From Fibrobacter sp. (GTDB lineage: Bacteria; Fibrobacterota; Fibrobacteria; Fibrobacterales; Fibrobacteraceae), in the NCBI GenBank assembly GCA_017475045.1, contig JAFVGH010000102.1:1-57541 (forward strand): a stretch of DNA of 57,541 nucleotides, given 5' to 3'. Positions 1 to 7,583 of the stretch are shown piece after piece. The notes beneath the pieces were generated by a model. The model did not search any database. It had not been told where the DNA came from and saw only the letters and a program-made list of their open reading frames with translations. How positions within the stretch are numbered: position 1 is the first letter of the stretch; every line of letters starts with the position of its first letter. Both the position numbers and the translations under genes were made by a program.

Positions 1-500
1 AAGCACTGCTTGAACACCCACCACACAGATTCCATGAAGTTCTTGTCCATGGTCTTGTAGCCCTTGTCGAAGTCCACCCAGCGGCCCATGCGGCGCACAG
101 TCTTCTTCCATTCGCTGGTGTACTTGAGCACCTTGCCGCGGCAAGTTTCGTTGAACTTGTCGACGCCGAGCTTCTGGATTTCGGCAACGCCAGCGAGACC
201 GAGTTCGTTCTGCACGAGAGATTCAATCGGAAGACCGTGGCAGTCCCAACCGAAACCACGCGGAACCTTCTTGCCCTTCATGGTCCAGTAACGCGGAACG
301 ATGTCCTTGATGGTACCGGCAAGCAAGTGACCGTAGTGCGGAAGGCCCGTTGCAAACGGAGGGCCATCATAGAAAGTGTACGGTTCAGTTTCTGGACGGC
401 TGTCAAGCGACTTCTTGAAACTTTCGTCCTTGTCCCACAATCCGAGCACGCGCTCTTCTATTTGTGGAAACGTTTCTTCTTTCTTTACTTCACGAAACAT
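1..500 (-). CDS. ileS: Isoleucyl-tRNA synthetase, N-terminal part (cut by window edge)
   Basis: Charges tRNA-Ile with isoleucine in the cytoplasm. The reverse-strand reading frame starts at the ATG ending at 500, preceded by GAGGT, and runs off the left edge after about 166 codons. The start [20 protein letters not shown], the ATP-binding HIGH-type motif [12 protein letters not shown] and the following WDCHGLPIE are typical of class I IleS; the E-x-x-V-x-x-L-W opening resembles the eukaryotic-like IleS subtype. Forward-strand frames over this stretch are shadows. The leader contains a strong hairpin at 514-535 and a TAnnTTTG box at 553-560. Confidence 0.93.
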   Translation of the reverse strand, partial: MFREVKKEETFPQIEERVLGLWDKDESFKKSLDSRPETEPYTFYDGPPFATGLPHYGHLLAGTIKDIVPRYWTMKGKKVPRGFGWDCHGLPIESLVQNELGLAGVAEIQKLGVDKFNETCRGKVLKYTSEWKKTVRRMGRWVDFDKGYKTMDKNFMESVWWVFKQC

Positions 501-513
501 GGGTTACCTCAAA

Positions 514-535
514 CCCCGCGGCACAGTGCTGCGGG
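514..535 (-). promoter_or_regulatory. Hairpin in ileS leader
   Basis: CCCGC(A)GCAC/GTGC(C)GCGGG is a near-perfect 10-bp stem with one mismatch and a very small loop, ending about 14 nt before the ileS start codon and just before its GAGGT ribosome site. There is no T-run, so it is not a simple terminator. It could affect translation or transcript stability; that is inference. Confidence 0.35.
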
Positions 536-552
536 CACTAAATTTTCGGGTT

Positions 553-560
553 CAAATTTA
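553..560 (-). promoter_or_regulatory. TAnnTTTG promoter element for ileS
   Basis: Reverse strand TAAATTTG, 52 nt upstream of the ileS ATG. It matches the Bacteroidota-type -7 box that recurs in this window. Confidence 0.4.
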
Positions 561-601
561 GAAAATTCCATTCATATTTCCAATTTCCTATCTTTCATCC
601 C

Positions 602-1042
602 ATGGCCCGGAAGCGTAAAAAGCATACCCCGATGAACCGCTCGCAGATGATGCAGGCGGTGCATTCCGAGGATACGCGGCCAGAGTTGTTTGTACGGCGC
701 TCTCTTTTCCAAGCCGGGTTCCGCTACAGGCTGCACAAGCGTGATTTGCCAGGTTCTCCCGATTTATTCATTTTGAAGTACAACGTGGTGGTTTTTGTGA
801 ACGGGTGCTTTTGGCACCAGCATGGCTGCAAGTTCACCAGCCGTCCGAAATCCAATAGCAGCTTTTGGAATGACAAGTTTACGAACAACGTAGTACGCGA
901 TGTCAAGACGGGCTGGAAGCTTTCCCTGCTGGGTTACCGCGTGGCGACCGTCTGGGAATGCTCCATCAAGGGTGAATTTGAGCGGACCATCGAACGGCTC
1001 GTTTCCTTCATCAAGAGCGACGAAGAAAGCATCGAAATCTAG
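602..1042 (+). CDS. vsr: Very short patch repair endonuclease (Vsr)
   Basis: Nicks DNA 5' of the T in T:G mismatches that arise when 5-methylcytosine deaminates. The 146-residue protein has the Vsr order: an SEDTRPELFVRR N-terminal segment, GFRYRLH, LPGSPDLF with the catalytic aspartate, and VNGCFWHQHGC with the active-site histidines and a metal-site cysteine. The ATG at 602 lies 5 nt after a TATCTTTC box (589-596), which would give a nearly leaderless mRNA. An internal ATG at 632 would remove a basic leader and still keep the domain. Vsr is usually next to a cytosine-C5 methyltransferase; none is encoded in this window. Confidence 0.92.
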   Translation: MARKRKKHTPMNRSQMMQAVHSEDTRPELFVRRSLFQAGFRYRLHKRDLPGSPDLFILKYNVVVFVNGCFWHQHGCKFTSRPKSNSSFWNDKFTNNVVRDVKTGWKLSLLGYRVATVWECSIKGEFERTIERLVSFIKSDEESIEI

Positions 1043-1059
1043 CCAGAAAAGCGACCAAT

Positions 1060-1076
1060 TATTCCAACTTGGAATA
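1060..1076. promoter_or_regulatory. Perfect 17-bp palindrome upstream of sugar transporter
   Basis: TATTCCAACTTGGAATA is an inverted repeat around a central C, 89 bp before the transporter start. It is followed by ATTTTTTGTAAAA. A TTCCAAGTTGGAA copy with nearly the same right flank lies before the sugar-binding protein gene at 15942. It looks like a dimeric repressor operator. Confidence 0.5.
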
Positions 1077-1165
1077 TCATTTTTTGTAAAAATAATCCTA
1101 TTGTCGAGCATTTCTGGCCCAAAGCGGGTATATTAGAAAAGATAGTTCAATTCAAGGGAGGTTTG

Positions 1166-2554
1166 ATGTCCAACGCAAATCCGCAAATGAAACACATAGT
1201 GCTCATAACCTTGTCCGCCGCCATTGGCGGGTTTCTGTTCGGGTTCGACTCGTCCGTCATCAACGGGGCAAATGGGGCGTTAAAGGCACACTTTAATGCG
1301 ACGGACTATGAACTGGCCTGGTCTGTTTCCCTGGCCCTTATTGGGGCTGCTATCGGTGCGTTTTTTGCCGGGCGGGTTGCCGACGCCTTCGGTCGCGTGC
1401 GTTGTATGCTTTTTGCTTCAGACCTGTTCCTGTTGAGCGCTATCGGGTCGGGCATTCCCTTTGGCATCCCGGATTTTATCATGTGGCGTATCATCGGGGG
1501 GCTCGGCATTGGAATGGCAAGCATTATCGCACCGATCTACATTGCAGAAACTGCGCCAGCCCACTTGCGTGGACGCTTGGGCTCATTGCAGCAGTTCGCT
1601 ATCGTGATAGGAATTTTTGTAGCGCTCCTTTCGAATTACCTCATCGTTCGCATTGCGGGTTCGGCCAACAACCCGATGTTCGGTCACATCAAGGCGTGGC
1701 AGGTGATGTTCTGGGTCGAAATTATCCCGTCTGTAATCTACGGCTATGCCGCCTGGAAGCTACCTGAATCGCCCCGTTACCTGATTCACAAAGGACTCCT
1801 GGACGAAGCCAAGAAAGTCATTGCCAAAATTAATCCCGAAGGGGTTGACGAAGAAGTTGAAAAGATTCAAGGCTCCTTCAGCAATAAAAAGCCCGCCAAG
1901 TTTACCGACCTGTTGGAAGTCATTAACAAGAAGGAGCGGATTACTCCGGTTTTGTGGGCAGGTTTGGGTCTTGCTATTTTGCAGCAACTGGTTGGCATCA
2001 ATGTCATTTTCTACTACGGCACCATGCTTTGGCAGAGTGTGGGCTTTGGTGAAAGCGATGCGTTCCTCACCAGCGTGATTTCTAGCGCCATAAACTTGGT
2101 AATGACCGTTGCCGCCATTTTGCTTGTAGATAAGCTAGGCCGTAAACCTCTTCTGCTTATCGGAAGCATTGGCATGGCGGTGACCTTGAGTACCCTTACG
2201 GTCTGCTTCATGGGTAGCGGTGGCGCAGCCCTGTCCGATTCGGCCGCATTTGTGGCCTTGATCGCGGCAAACCTCTACATCGCTTTCTTTGCGGCGACCT
2301 GGGGCCCTGTGATGTGGGTGATGCTGGGCGAAATGTTCAACAATCGTATCCGCACCATCGCCATCGCCATATGCGGGCTGGCCCAGTGGTTTGCAAACTT
2401 CGTGGTCACCTGGACATTCCCTGTGCTCACGGGCGAAGACGGCTTCGGGGTAGGCCCCACTTACGGCATCTATTCCTTCTTTGCCATATTCAGCATCTTC
2501 TTCGTGGCAAAGTTTATCAAGGAAACCAAGGGTAAGCAGCTAGAAGAAATGTAA
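1166..2554 (+). CDS. MFS sugar:H+ symporter (sugar porter family)
   Basis: A 462-residue inner-membrane transporter of the XylE/GalP/AraE type that would import a monosaccharide with a proton. Visible signatures are GGFLFGFDSSVINGA in helix 1, the loop motif GRVADAFGR, the PESPRYL motif after helix 6, QQLVGINVIFYYG in helix 7, DKLGRKPLL, and a C-terminal PETKG-like IKETKG. The ATG at 1166 is preferred because GGGAGG (1156-1161) is correctly spaced; the TTG at 1163 is too close. The gene stands alone, with a palindromic operator candidate upstream and a convergent neighbour downstream. The substrate (xylose, glucose, galactose or arabinose) cannot be told from the sequence. Confidence 0.93.
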   Translation: MSNANPQMKHIVLITLSAAIGGFLFGFDSSVINGANGALKAHFNATDYELAWSVSLALIGAAIGAFFAGRVADAFGRVRCMLFASDLFLLSAIGSGIPFGIPDFIMWRIIGGLGIGMASIIAPIYIAETAPAHLRGRLGSLQQFAIVIGIFVALLSNYLIVRIAGSANNPMFGHIKAWQVMFWVEIIPSVIYGYAAWKLPESPRYLIHKGLLDEAKKVIAKINPEGVDEEVEKIQGSFSNKKPAKFTDLLEVINKKERITPVLWAGLGLAILQQLVGINVIFYYGTMLWQSVGFGESDAFLTSVISSAINLVMTVAAILLVDKLGRKPLLLIGSIGMAVTLSTLTVCFMGSGGAALSDSAAFVALIAANLYIAFFAATWGPVMWVMLGEMFNNRIRTIAIAICGLAQWFANFVVTWTFPVLTGEDGFGVGPTYGIYSFFAIFSIFFVAKFIKETKGKQLEEM

Positions 2555-2565
2555 TTGCAGACCAA

Positions 2566-3810
2566 TTAATGCAAGTGCATGATTACGGGCCGGTTTTTAC
2601 CGGCCTCGGTCTTGTGGATGGTGAGCTTGCCGGTACTGTCGTAGCTGAACTGCTCGCCTACGCGTTCCCCGTTCACAAAGGAGAGGCTGTCACGCAGCAC
2701 CCCGCTTTTGTACCAGTTCCGCAGAATCCCGTTCCGCTTGCCGTCTTTCCAGAAGGCCTCGTTTGCAAGCCTGCCGCCCAGGCTGTCGGGATAGAAGCTT
2801 CGGCTTACCGCAATCTCGCCGTTCTCCCAGATTTCTTCGTAGCGCAGGTCGTGACCCTTCTTGTAGTACCACAGGGTAGCTCCCTTGACAGCCGTTCCCA
2901 AGATAGCGCTACTGTCCAGCGTACCGCCGGGGACTCCCGCAACAAAAGATGTCTCTGCGCAGATCATCCCATAGTTGTCTTCGCATTGGCCATAGCCGAT
3001 TCCCGTGCCGTTCACGAACTCGCTTTCTATTACAAAATGCTTGTGACCGTCGTCCAGCCGCCAGATAGAATCCCGGGCGCCCATCTTCCAGCGTTCCCGT
3101 CTGTAGGGCAGCAAACCGTCTTCGGAGGGGAGGTAAAATTCACGAGCCCCGTTCAGAACGCCGTTCGTGTACCCTTCTAAAACAAGCCAGGAATTCTTTT
3201 CATCTGCGGCATAGGTGACTTGCTGACCGTCAAGTACTCCGTATCGGCATCCCGTGAAATGCCTTCTTTTACCGTTTTCGTAATACTCTACGATAGTCCC
3301 TATGCTATCGCCCCCGTGGCAGCTGTTTTCCTCTTGGAGCTTTCCGCTCTTAGACCACTTTTTCCACACGCCTATGGTGTCGCCGTTTTCGCTGTAGTGT
3401 TCCTCGAATGCCTTGTTGCCGTTGTAGTGCCAGCCTTCCCAGTCTCCTACGGGGTGGTCGTCCTTGTAGTAGCGTACCGCCTCCACCTTCTTGTCGCCAT
3501 AGAAACTGGTCCACTTTCCGGTCCTAAGCCCCTTCTTGTACTGGCCTACCATGACCACGTTTCCAAGCCCGGTCCAGCGCTTGATTTCGCCGTGGGGCAC
3601 GTTGTCTTTGTAGGGGATTTCGAATTCCTTGATGCCGTTGTTGTACCATTCGTTCCGCTTCAGGATTTCGCCATCGGGGTACACCCATACCGAGGTCTTC
3701 TTGACCCCGTTGGCGTGCCTTTCTATCACCTGTTCCTCGGCTCTTTCGACGGTGCAGCCGCAAAAGAAACCGAAAAGGCAAAAAAAAGTGGCAAAATGGA
3801 GTGGCTTCAT
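2566..3810 (-). CDS. Lipoprotein with toggle/MORN-like repeats
   Basis: A 414-residue secreted lipoprotein of unknown function. The start chosen is the ATG ending at 3810, which gives a lipoprotein signal MKPLHFATFFCLFGFFCGC with cysteine at position 19; the longer frame would bury the signal. The mature part is a run of about 10-12 repeats of 20-25 residues of the kind YYENGK..., WHYNGNKAFEEHY, WYNNGIKEFE, NGVLNGAREFY. This resembles the MORN_2 or antitoxin YwqK repeat and forms stacked beta-hairpins. It converges on the sugar symporter with an 11-bp gap and diverges from the operon at 3845. Only the repeat family, not a role, can be inferred. Confidence 0.82.
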   Translation of the reverse strand: MKPLHFATFFCLFGFFCGCTVERAEEQVIERHANGVKKTSVWVYPDGEILKRNEWYNNGIKEFEIPYKDNVPHGEIKRWTGLGNVVMVGQYKKGLRTGKWTSFYGDKKVEAVRYYKDDHPVGDWEGWHYNGNKAFEEHYSENGDTIGVWKKWSKSGKLQEENSCHGGDSIGTIVEYYENGKRRHFTGCRYGVLDGQQVTYAADEKNSWLVLEGYTNGVLNGAREFYLPSEDGLLPYRRERWKMGARDSIWRLDDGHKHFVIESEFVNGTGIGYGQCEDNYGMICAETSFVAGVPGGTLDSSAILGTAVKGATLWYYKKGHDLRYEEIWENGEIAVSRSFYPDSLGGRLANEAFWKDGKRNGILRNWYKSGVLRDSLSFVNGERVGEQFSYDSTGKLTIHKTEAGKNRPVIMHLH

Positions 3811-3844
3811 AGCTTTTAAGGTAGAAAAAAGGTAATTTCTTTTC

Positions 3845-4633
3845 GTGGACGAAACGAAAAACAAGACCATCAAGGAAACTTTCCGCTCCAAGCTGAAAAC
3901 GCCTTGGGTGTGGATTGTAGTGGCCCTCACTGTGGGGCTTACCGTGCTTTTCTCGTTGTCCCAGAAGCCTCAGATGATCATGTACTCCCAGTACATCAAG
4001 TCCCTGTCGGATTTTCAGCTGCTAGATGCTCGGCTTTCCAAGGACATGGAACGTGCCCGCAGCGGTTACGGACTAGATACCATGAAAATCCTGTCCGAGA
4101 CCATGACCCTTCGGGAGATGGCGGTCTCCTTTGCCCGTCAGATGGATGAGTTGCAGGGGTTCGGTTTCAAGGCCCCCAGTTCCGCTTCGGTGTCCCGTTT
4201 CGAGCGGGAAGTCTTGGGCAAGGTCTCGGCGGCCAGGCGTTACCTGTCCATCCGGACCCAATGGCTGAAATCCTGGCAGCAGCTTTCCTATGCGGTGAAC
4301 GGTCTGCCCGACAACCAGGAATACGTGGTCCGCGAGCTTCTGGATTCGGCCCGTGCCGGGTTCCCGGTACGGATTCCTGAGGGGCTGGGCTTGCCGGATA
4401 CCCTTTACTACCAGCTGGACATGCTGCTCAACATGAACTTAGACCTTTCGGTGGCTTGGGCCCGTTTCGATAGCGACGTGGCCATGCTGAACAGCGAGGA
4501 ACTGATACAATTTTTCCAGATGGAGCGGCTAAACGAAATCGCCCTGAATGCAAAGATTCCCCTGGTCTTTTACTTCTTGACCTTGGTGCTTCTTTTATCT
4601 ACATTTTTCTTCATGTTCCGCTCAAAACAGTAA
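3845..4633 (+). CDS. Two-TM membrane protein, function unknown
   Basis: 262 residues starting with GTG. A cytoplasmic basic N-terminus is followed by a membrane helix (about 19-38), about 195 mostly helical residues probably outside the inner membrane, and a second helix (about 238-257) with a short cytoplasmic tail FRSKQ. This layout resembles the sensor half of a chemoreceptor (four-helix bundle), but there is no signalling domain. It is the first gene of a tightly packed operon with 4640 (6-bp gap) and 5149 (4-bp overlap). I do not recognise a family. Confidence 0.7.
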   Translation: MDETKNKTIKETFRSKLKTPWVWIVVALTVGLTVLFSLSQKPQMIMYSQYIKSLSDFQLLDARLSKDMERARSGYGLDTMKILSETMTLREMAVSFARQMDELQGFGFKAPSSASVSRFEREVLGKVSAARRYLSIRTQWLKSWQQLSYAVNGLPDNQEYVVRELLDSARAGFPVRIPEGLGLPDTLYYQLDMLLNMNLDLSVAWARFDSDVAMLNSEELIQFFQMERLNEIALNAKIPLVFYFLTLVLLLSTFFFMFRSKQ

Positions 4634-4639
4634 TTCTCG

Positions 4640-5152
4640 ATGCCCCGATTCCGTTCTCGACGTTCTATCTATTTCAACTTTGCATTACTCCTGCTGCTGG
4701 CGGTCGTATGGTGCGTTTCTTACGCGGGCCCCGTCTTGCAGAGTTTCTTCAAGGAAGAACACCTCTTTTATGGCCGGGTTTCCTATGCTGCCATTCCCAG
4801 CGTATTTGGTGGCTCCAACGTTCCCTTTCTGGACAAGACCTTTTTCAAGATAAATGGCGACGATAGTGCCACCTTTGTGCTGTACGCTTCTGAAGAAATG
4901 CTGAGTTCCATGTCGGACTGGTTCAGCTTTGCCGCGGTGAACGTCGACGAGGTCCCGCTAGAAATCAGCGCTGTTCGGCTTTCCGGCAACCGCTATATCG
5001 TCAAGTCCCTGGCTTCGACCTATGGCGAACTGGATTGGGATACCCTGGTGGAGTACCAGCTGTTCTATTCCCTGGTCGTTCTTGGAATTATCGGCGTGTG
5101 TTTCATCGGGTTCCTGATATTCTTTATCCTCGCGATTAGAAACCGCTCATGA
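4640..5152 (+). CDS. Two-TM membrane protein, function unknown
   Basis: 170 residues: a membrane helix at about 11-30, an extracytoplasmic domain of about 110 residues (VSYAAIPSVFGG ... NRYIVKSLASTYG) and a C-terminal helix at about 141-166. It is sandwiched in the operon 3845-5880; its stop overlaps the next start (ATGA, 5149-5152). The layout copies that of the preceding protein with an unrelated, beta-rich outer domain. The two could form a membrane complex with the secreted hydrolase that follows; this is inferred only from gene order. Confidence 0.68.
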   Translation: MPRFRSRRSIYFNFALLLLLAVVWCVSYAGPVLQSFFKEEHLFYGRVSYAAIPSVFGGSNVPFLDKTFFKINGDDSATFVLYASEEMLSSMSDWFSFAAVNVDEVPLEISAVRLSGNRYIVKSLASTYGELDWDTLVEYQLFYSLVVLGIIGVCFIGFLIFFILAIRNRS

Positions 5153-5880
5153 AATTTCTCGGGATAGTCCTTCTGGCCTCTGTTTTTGTCTTTGGGTTAG
5201 ACAGGAGTGCCTCTCTTAATGTTCCTGTAGGCAAGGGAATGTCCAATAGCCCGGTGGGAATCTGGTGGCCAGCCGTAAAGGGAAATTCACCCAAGGCTCA
5301 ATCCGAAGCAACCGTCATCGTCTGGTTCCATGGTGGCATGAAAAGCGCCAATTGCGAGAAGGGATTGGTAGCGGGCAGGGCCATGAGCGAGCTTGTTCCC
5401 GAAGCCGTAGTCGTCAGTGCATCGGCCTGCCAGGAAAACCACTGGGCCACTCCCCAGATGGTAGAGGCGGTAGATGCGGCTTTGGATTCCCTGTCGACAC
5501 GCCTGGGTCGCCCGGTTAAGGAAGTTTCCCTGGTAGGTGTATCAGATGGATTTTTCGGAGTGATGTTCTATACGCTTTATGGAAAACGACAAAATGTGAA
5601 AAACCGCCTGATGATCAGTTCCTATGGCCCGTTTCTGGGGGCTGCCCTAGAGGTCTCGTCTGCCATGAAGGGAAAGTCTGGACGATGGAGGTTTTTGCAG
5701 GGTGGTTCCGACAGGCTCTACCCTTCGGGGGAGACCCTGCCCTGGATTCAGGACTTTTGCAGGAATGTGAGGTCGGACTGCGACTTGAAGTATGACCCGG
5801 CAGGGGAACACGACTGGAGTTATTGGGAAAAACGCTACCCGCAATGGATTCGTGAAGCGATTTTTACGAAAACCCCTTGA
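5149..5880 (+). CDS. Secreted alpha/beta-hydrolase (esterase-like)
   Basis: 243 residues with a signal peptide (about 1-20), so probably periplasmic or lipid-facing. The fold is indicated by IVWFHGGM (oxyanion-hole HGG), a nucleophile elbow LVGVSDGFFG (G-x-S-x-G), a candidate acid in LQGGSDRLYP and a candidate histidine in GEHDW. It is shorter than most PHB-depolymerase-type esterases. It is the last gene of the operon with two membrane proteins, overlapping the second by 4 bp. The substrate is unknown. The tRNA-Leu promoter -35 box overlaps its stop codon. Confidence 0.72.
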   Translation: MKFLGIVLLASVFVFGLDRSASLNVPVGKGMSNSPVGIWWPAVKGNSPKAQSEATVIVWFHGGMKSANCEKGLVAGRAMSELVPEAVVVSASACQENHWATPQMVEAVDAALDSLSTRLGRPVKEVSLVGVSDGFFGVMFYTLYGKRQNVKNRLMISSYGPFLGAALEVSSAMKGKSGRWRFLQGGSDRLYPSGETLPWIQDFCRNVRSDCDLKYDPAGEHDWSYWEKRYPQWIREAIFTKTP

Positions 5881-5904
5881 CAAAATCCCCTTTTTTTTCA
5901 AAAT
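5877..5904 (+). promoter_or_regulatory. Promoter of tRNA-Leu
   Basis: TTGACA at 5877-5882, a 16-bp spacer and CAAAAT at 5899-5904, 12 bp before the tRNA. The -35 box overlaps the preceding stop codon. Confidence 0.5.
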
Positions 5905-5916
5905 TTGGTGCACCAC

Positions 5917-6000
5917 GCGGATGTGGTGGAACTGGTAGACACGCTAGATTCAGGTTCTAGTGCCTGCGAGGGCATGAAGGTTCAAGTCCTTTCATCCGCA
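5917..6000 (+). tRNA. tRNA-Leu (CAG)
   Basis: An 84-nt class II tRNA. The acceptor GCGGATG pairs with CATCCGC, followed by discriminator A. Anticodon stem CTAGA/TCTAG encloses the loop TTCAGGT, giving anticodon CAG. A long variable arm (TGCCTGCGAGGGCA) and the T-arm GTTCAAGTC are present. The 3' CCA is not encoded. A hairpin terminator follows. Confidence 0.95.
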
Positions 6001-6006
6001 CTGAAG

Positions 6007-6037
6007 ACCCGCTGACATATGTCAGCGGGTTTTTCTT
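6007..6037 (+). terminator. Intrinsic terminator after tRNA-Leu
   Basis: ACCCGCTGACAT/ATGTCAGCGGGT is a perfect palindrome followed by TTTTTCTTTT. Confidence 0.9.
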
Positions 6038-6095
6038 TTGGCTTCTTCTAATTCAAAGCAATTTTTAGAGGTGGCCTTTACTATATATCTTCCGC

Positions 6096-6674
6096 ATGAA
6101 TGAGCTGTTAGATGAAATTCCCGAAACGGAACTGCCAGGCGAACGTGTGGTTCTCCGTCCGTTGCACGAGCCGGATGCTGCGGTGCTTTATCGCCTGATC
6201 GATTCCTCCCGGGAGCATCTGGGGCGGTTCCTGCCCTGGCCCCCCGATTGCCGTTCCGAAGAGGAAGTGGTATCCCGCTTGGAAACCTGGGAAATGCAGG
6301 CCCAGATGGGAAACGGCGCCTGCTGGGGCGTTTTCGAGAGAACTTCGGCAGGTCTTGAATTGGCGGGCTGCATCTTTATCGGCTGGATCCATCTGGAGCA
6401 CCGCTCGGCCACTGTCAGCTACTGGCTCGGACAGGCCTACACGGGCCGCGGCCTCGCGACAGAGTCCCTGGGCATCTTAAGCCGGTTCTGCTTCGAAACC
6501 CTGGGTCTGAACCGCCTGGAAATAACGGCTGCGGTCCAAAATCACGCCAGTATCGGGGTCGCCCGCCGCTGTGGGTTCCAAGAAGAGGGGGTCTGCCGTG
6601 AATTTGAGTGCCTGAATGGCAAGTTCCAAGACCACCTCCGGCTGTCGAGGCTTGCCGGGGACGTGGTTACTTAG
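6096..6674 (+). CDS. GNAT N-acetyltransferase (RimJ/RimL type)
   Basis: 192 residues. GNAT signatures typical of the ribosomal-protein-alanine acetyltransferase group are visible: RVVLRPLHEPDAAVLYRLI at the N-terminus, the ATVSYWLGQAYTGRGLATE acetyl-CoA motif (Q-x-x-G-R-G-x-A), LGLNRLEITAAVQNHASIGVARRCGF and a C-terminal strand. It would transfer acetyl from acetyl-CoA to an amine, probably a protein N-terminus or a small molecule; the target is not predictable. It is monocistronic, with TATATATCTTCC just 5 nt before the ATG and no clear ribosome-binding site. Confidence 0.88.
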   Translation: MNELLDEIPETELPGERVVLRPLHEPDAAVLYRLIDSSREHLGRFLPWPPDCRSEEEVVSRLETWEMQAQMGNGACWGVFERTSAGLELAGCIFIGWIHLEHRSATVSYWLGQAYTGRGLATESLGILSRFCFETLGLNRLEITAAVQNHASIGVARRCGFQEEGVCREFECLNGKFQDHLRLSRLAGDVVT

Positions 6675-6722
6675 GTAAACGATAATTAACCATCGGATAG
6701 TGCTTTTGACCCCCTAGACTTC

Positions 6723-6730
6723 TATTTTTG
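6723..6730 (+). promoter_or_regulatory. TAnnTTTG box 4 nt before a TIGR02147 start codon
   Basis: TATTTTTG, then tagc, then the ATG. The distance implies a leaderless or nearly leaderless transcript. Confidence 0.5.
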
Positions 6731-6734
6731 TAGC

Positions 6735-7583
6735 ATGGAAAATGGAGAAATTGAAAAATTAACTGAGCCCGATGTGCTGCAATACACGAATTTTCGCGTG
6801 TATCTTCGGGACTATTACGAATACAAGAAGAAGACCCAGCCGGCCTTCAGTTTGCGTTTTTTTGCCGAAAAAGCGGGTCTTTCCAGCCATGCCCACCTGA
6901 AACTGACCATTGACGGCAAGCGAAACATCACCAAGAGTACCGTTACCAAGCTTATCCATGGCCTTGGGCTTATAAAGCAGCGGGCCGCCTATTTCGAGAA
7001 CCTGGTGTTCTTTAACCAGGCCACAGACGACGAAGAAAAGAAGGTCTATTATGAGCAGTTGGTCAAGGCTAGCCCCCATTCCAAGCTCCACAAGATGGAC
7101 CAGGCCCAGCTCCGCATTTTTAGGGAATGGCACCACTCCGTCATTCTGGAGATGGTCTCCCTGAAGGGGTTCAGGCCCATTCCCGATTGGGTTTCCAAGC
7201 GGCTCGATGGCAAGGTCACCCCCGCCCAGGTGCAGGAATCCTTTAATTTGCTTCTGGAACTGGGACTTGTGGTCAAGACCGCCAACGGATTCCGCCAGCG
7301 GGACCCCATGATTACCACCGACGACGAGGTCCAGGACCTGATGGTAAAATTGTACCACCAGCAAATGTTGGACATGTCCAAGGATAAGTTGTCCGAGCTG
7401 GCGAGCCAGGATAGGGACTTTTCGGCCCTCACTTTTAGCATAAAACGTAAAGATTTCCCTAATTTGAAAAAGCAGATCCAACTAATGCGCAAAGAACTAC
7501 TAGATTTCTCTGCTAGTGCTGGAGAGGGAGATGACGTTGTTCAAGTAAACATCCAGCTGTTCCCCCTAACTCGAGGAATGTGA
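6735..7583 (+). CDS. TIGR02147 family protein (putative regulator), module A
   Basis: 282 residues. The N-terminal signature NFRVYLRDYYEYKKKTQPAFSLRFFAEKAGLSS and the ELGLVVKTANGF segment mark the TIGR02147 family, a paralogous family expanded in Fibrobacter. The N-terminal half has helix-turn-helix-like features (FFAEKAGLSSHAHLKLTIDGKRNITKSTV), and the middle resembles a winged helix. A DNA-binding role is likely but not proven for the family. The stop overlaps the start of a lipoprotein gene (7583), so the two are translationally coupled. A second such pair is at 39950-42201. Confidence 0.85.
   Translation: MENGEIEKLTEPDVLQYTNFRVYLRDYYEYKKKTQPAFSLRFFAEKAGLSSHAHLKLTIDGKRNITKSTVTKLIHGLGLIKQRAAYFENLVFFNQATDDEEKKVYYEQLVKASPHSKLHKMDQAQLRIFREWHHSVILEMVSLKGFRPIPDWVSKRLDGKVTPAQVQESFNLLLELGLVVKTANGFRQRDPMITTDDEVQDLMVKLYHQQMLDMSKDKLSELASQDRDFSALTFSIKRKDFPNLKKQIQLMRKELLDFSASAGEGDDVVQVNIQLFPLTRGM

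Noticed and set aside
2589..2606. Palindrome GGCCGGTTTTTACCGGCC near the end of the toggle-repeat gene
   Set aside because: No T-run on either strand after the stem, and it lies in coding sequence.
2569..3819. Long forward-strand frames opposite the toggle-repeat lipoprotein
   Set aside because: The reverse strand has a lipoprotein signal and repeats; the forward frames are low-complexity shadows.
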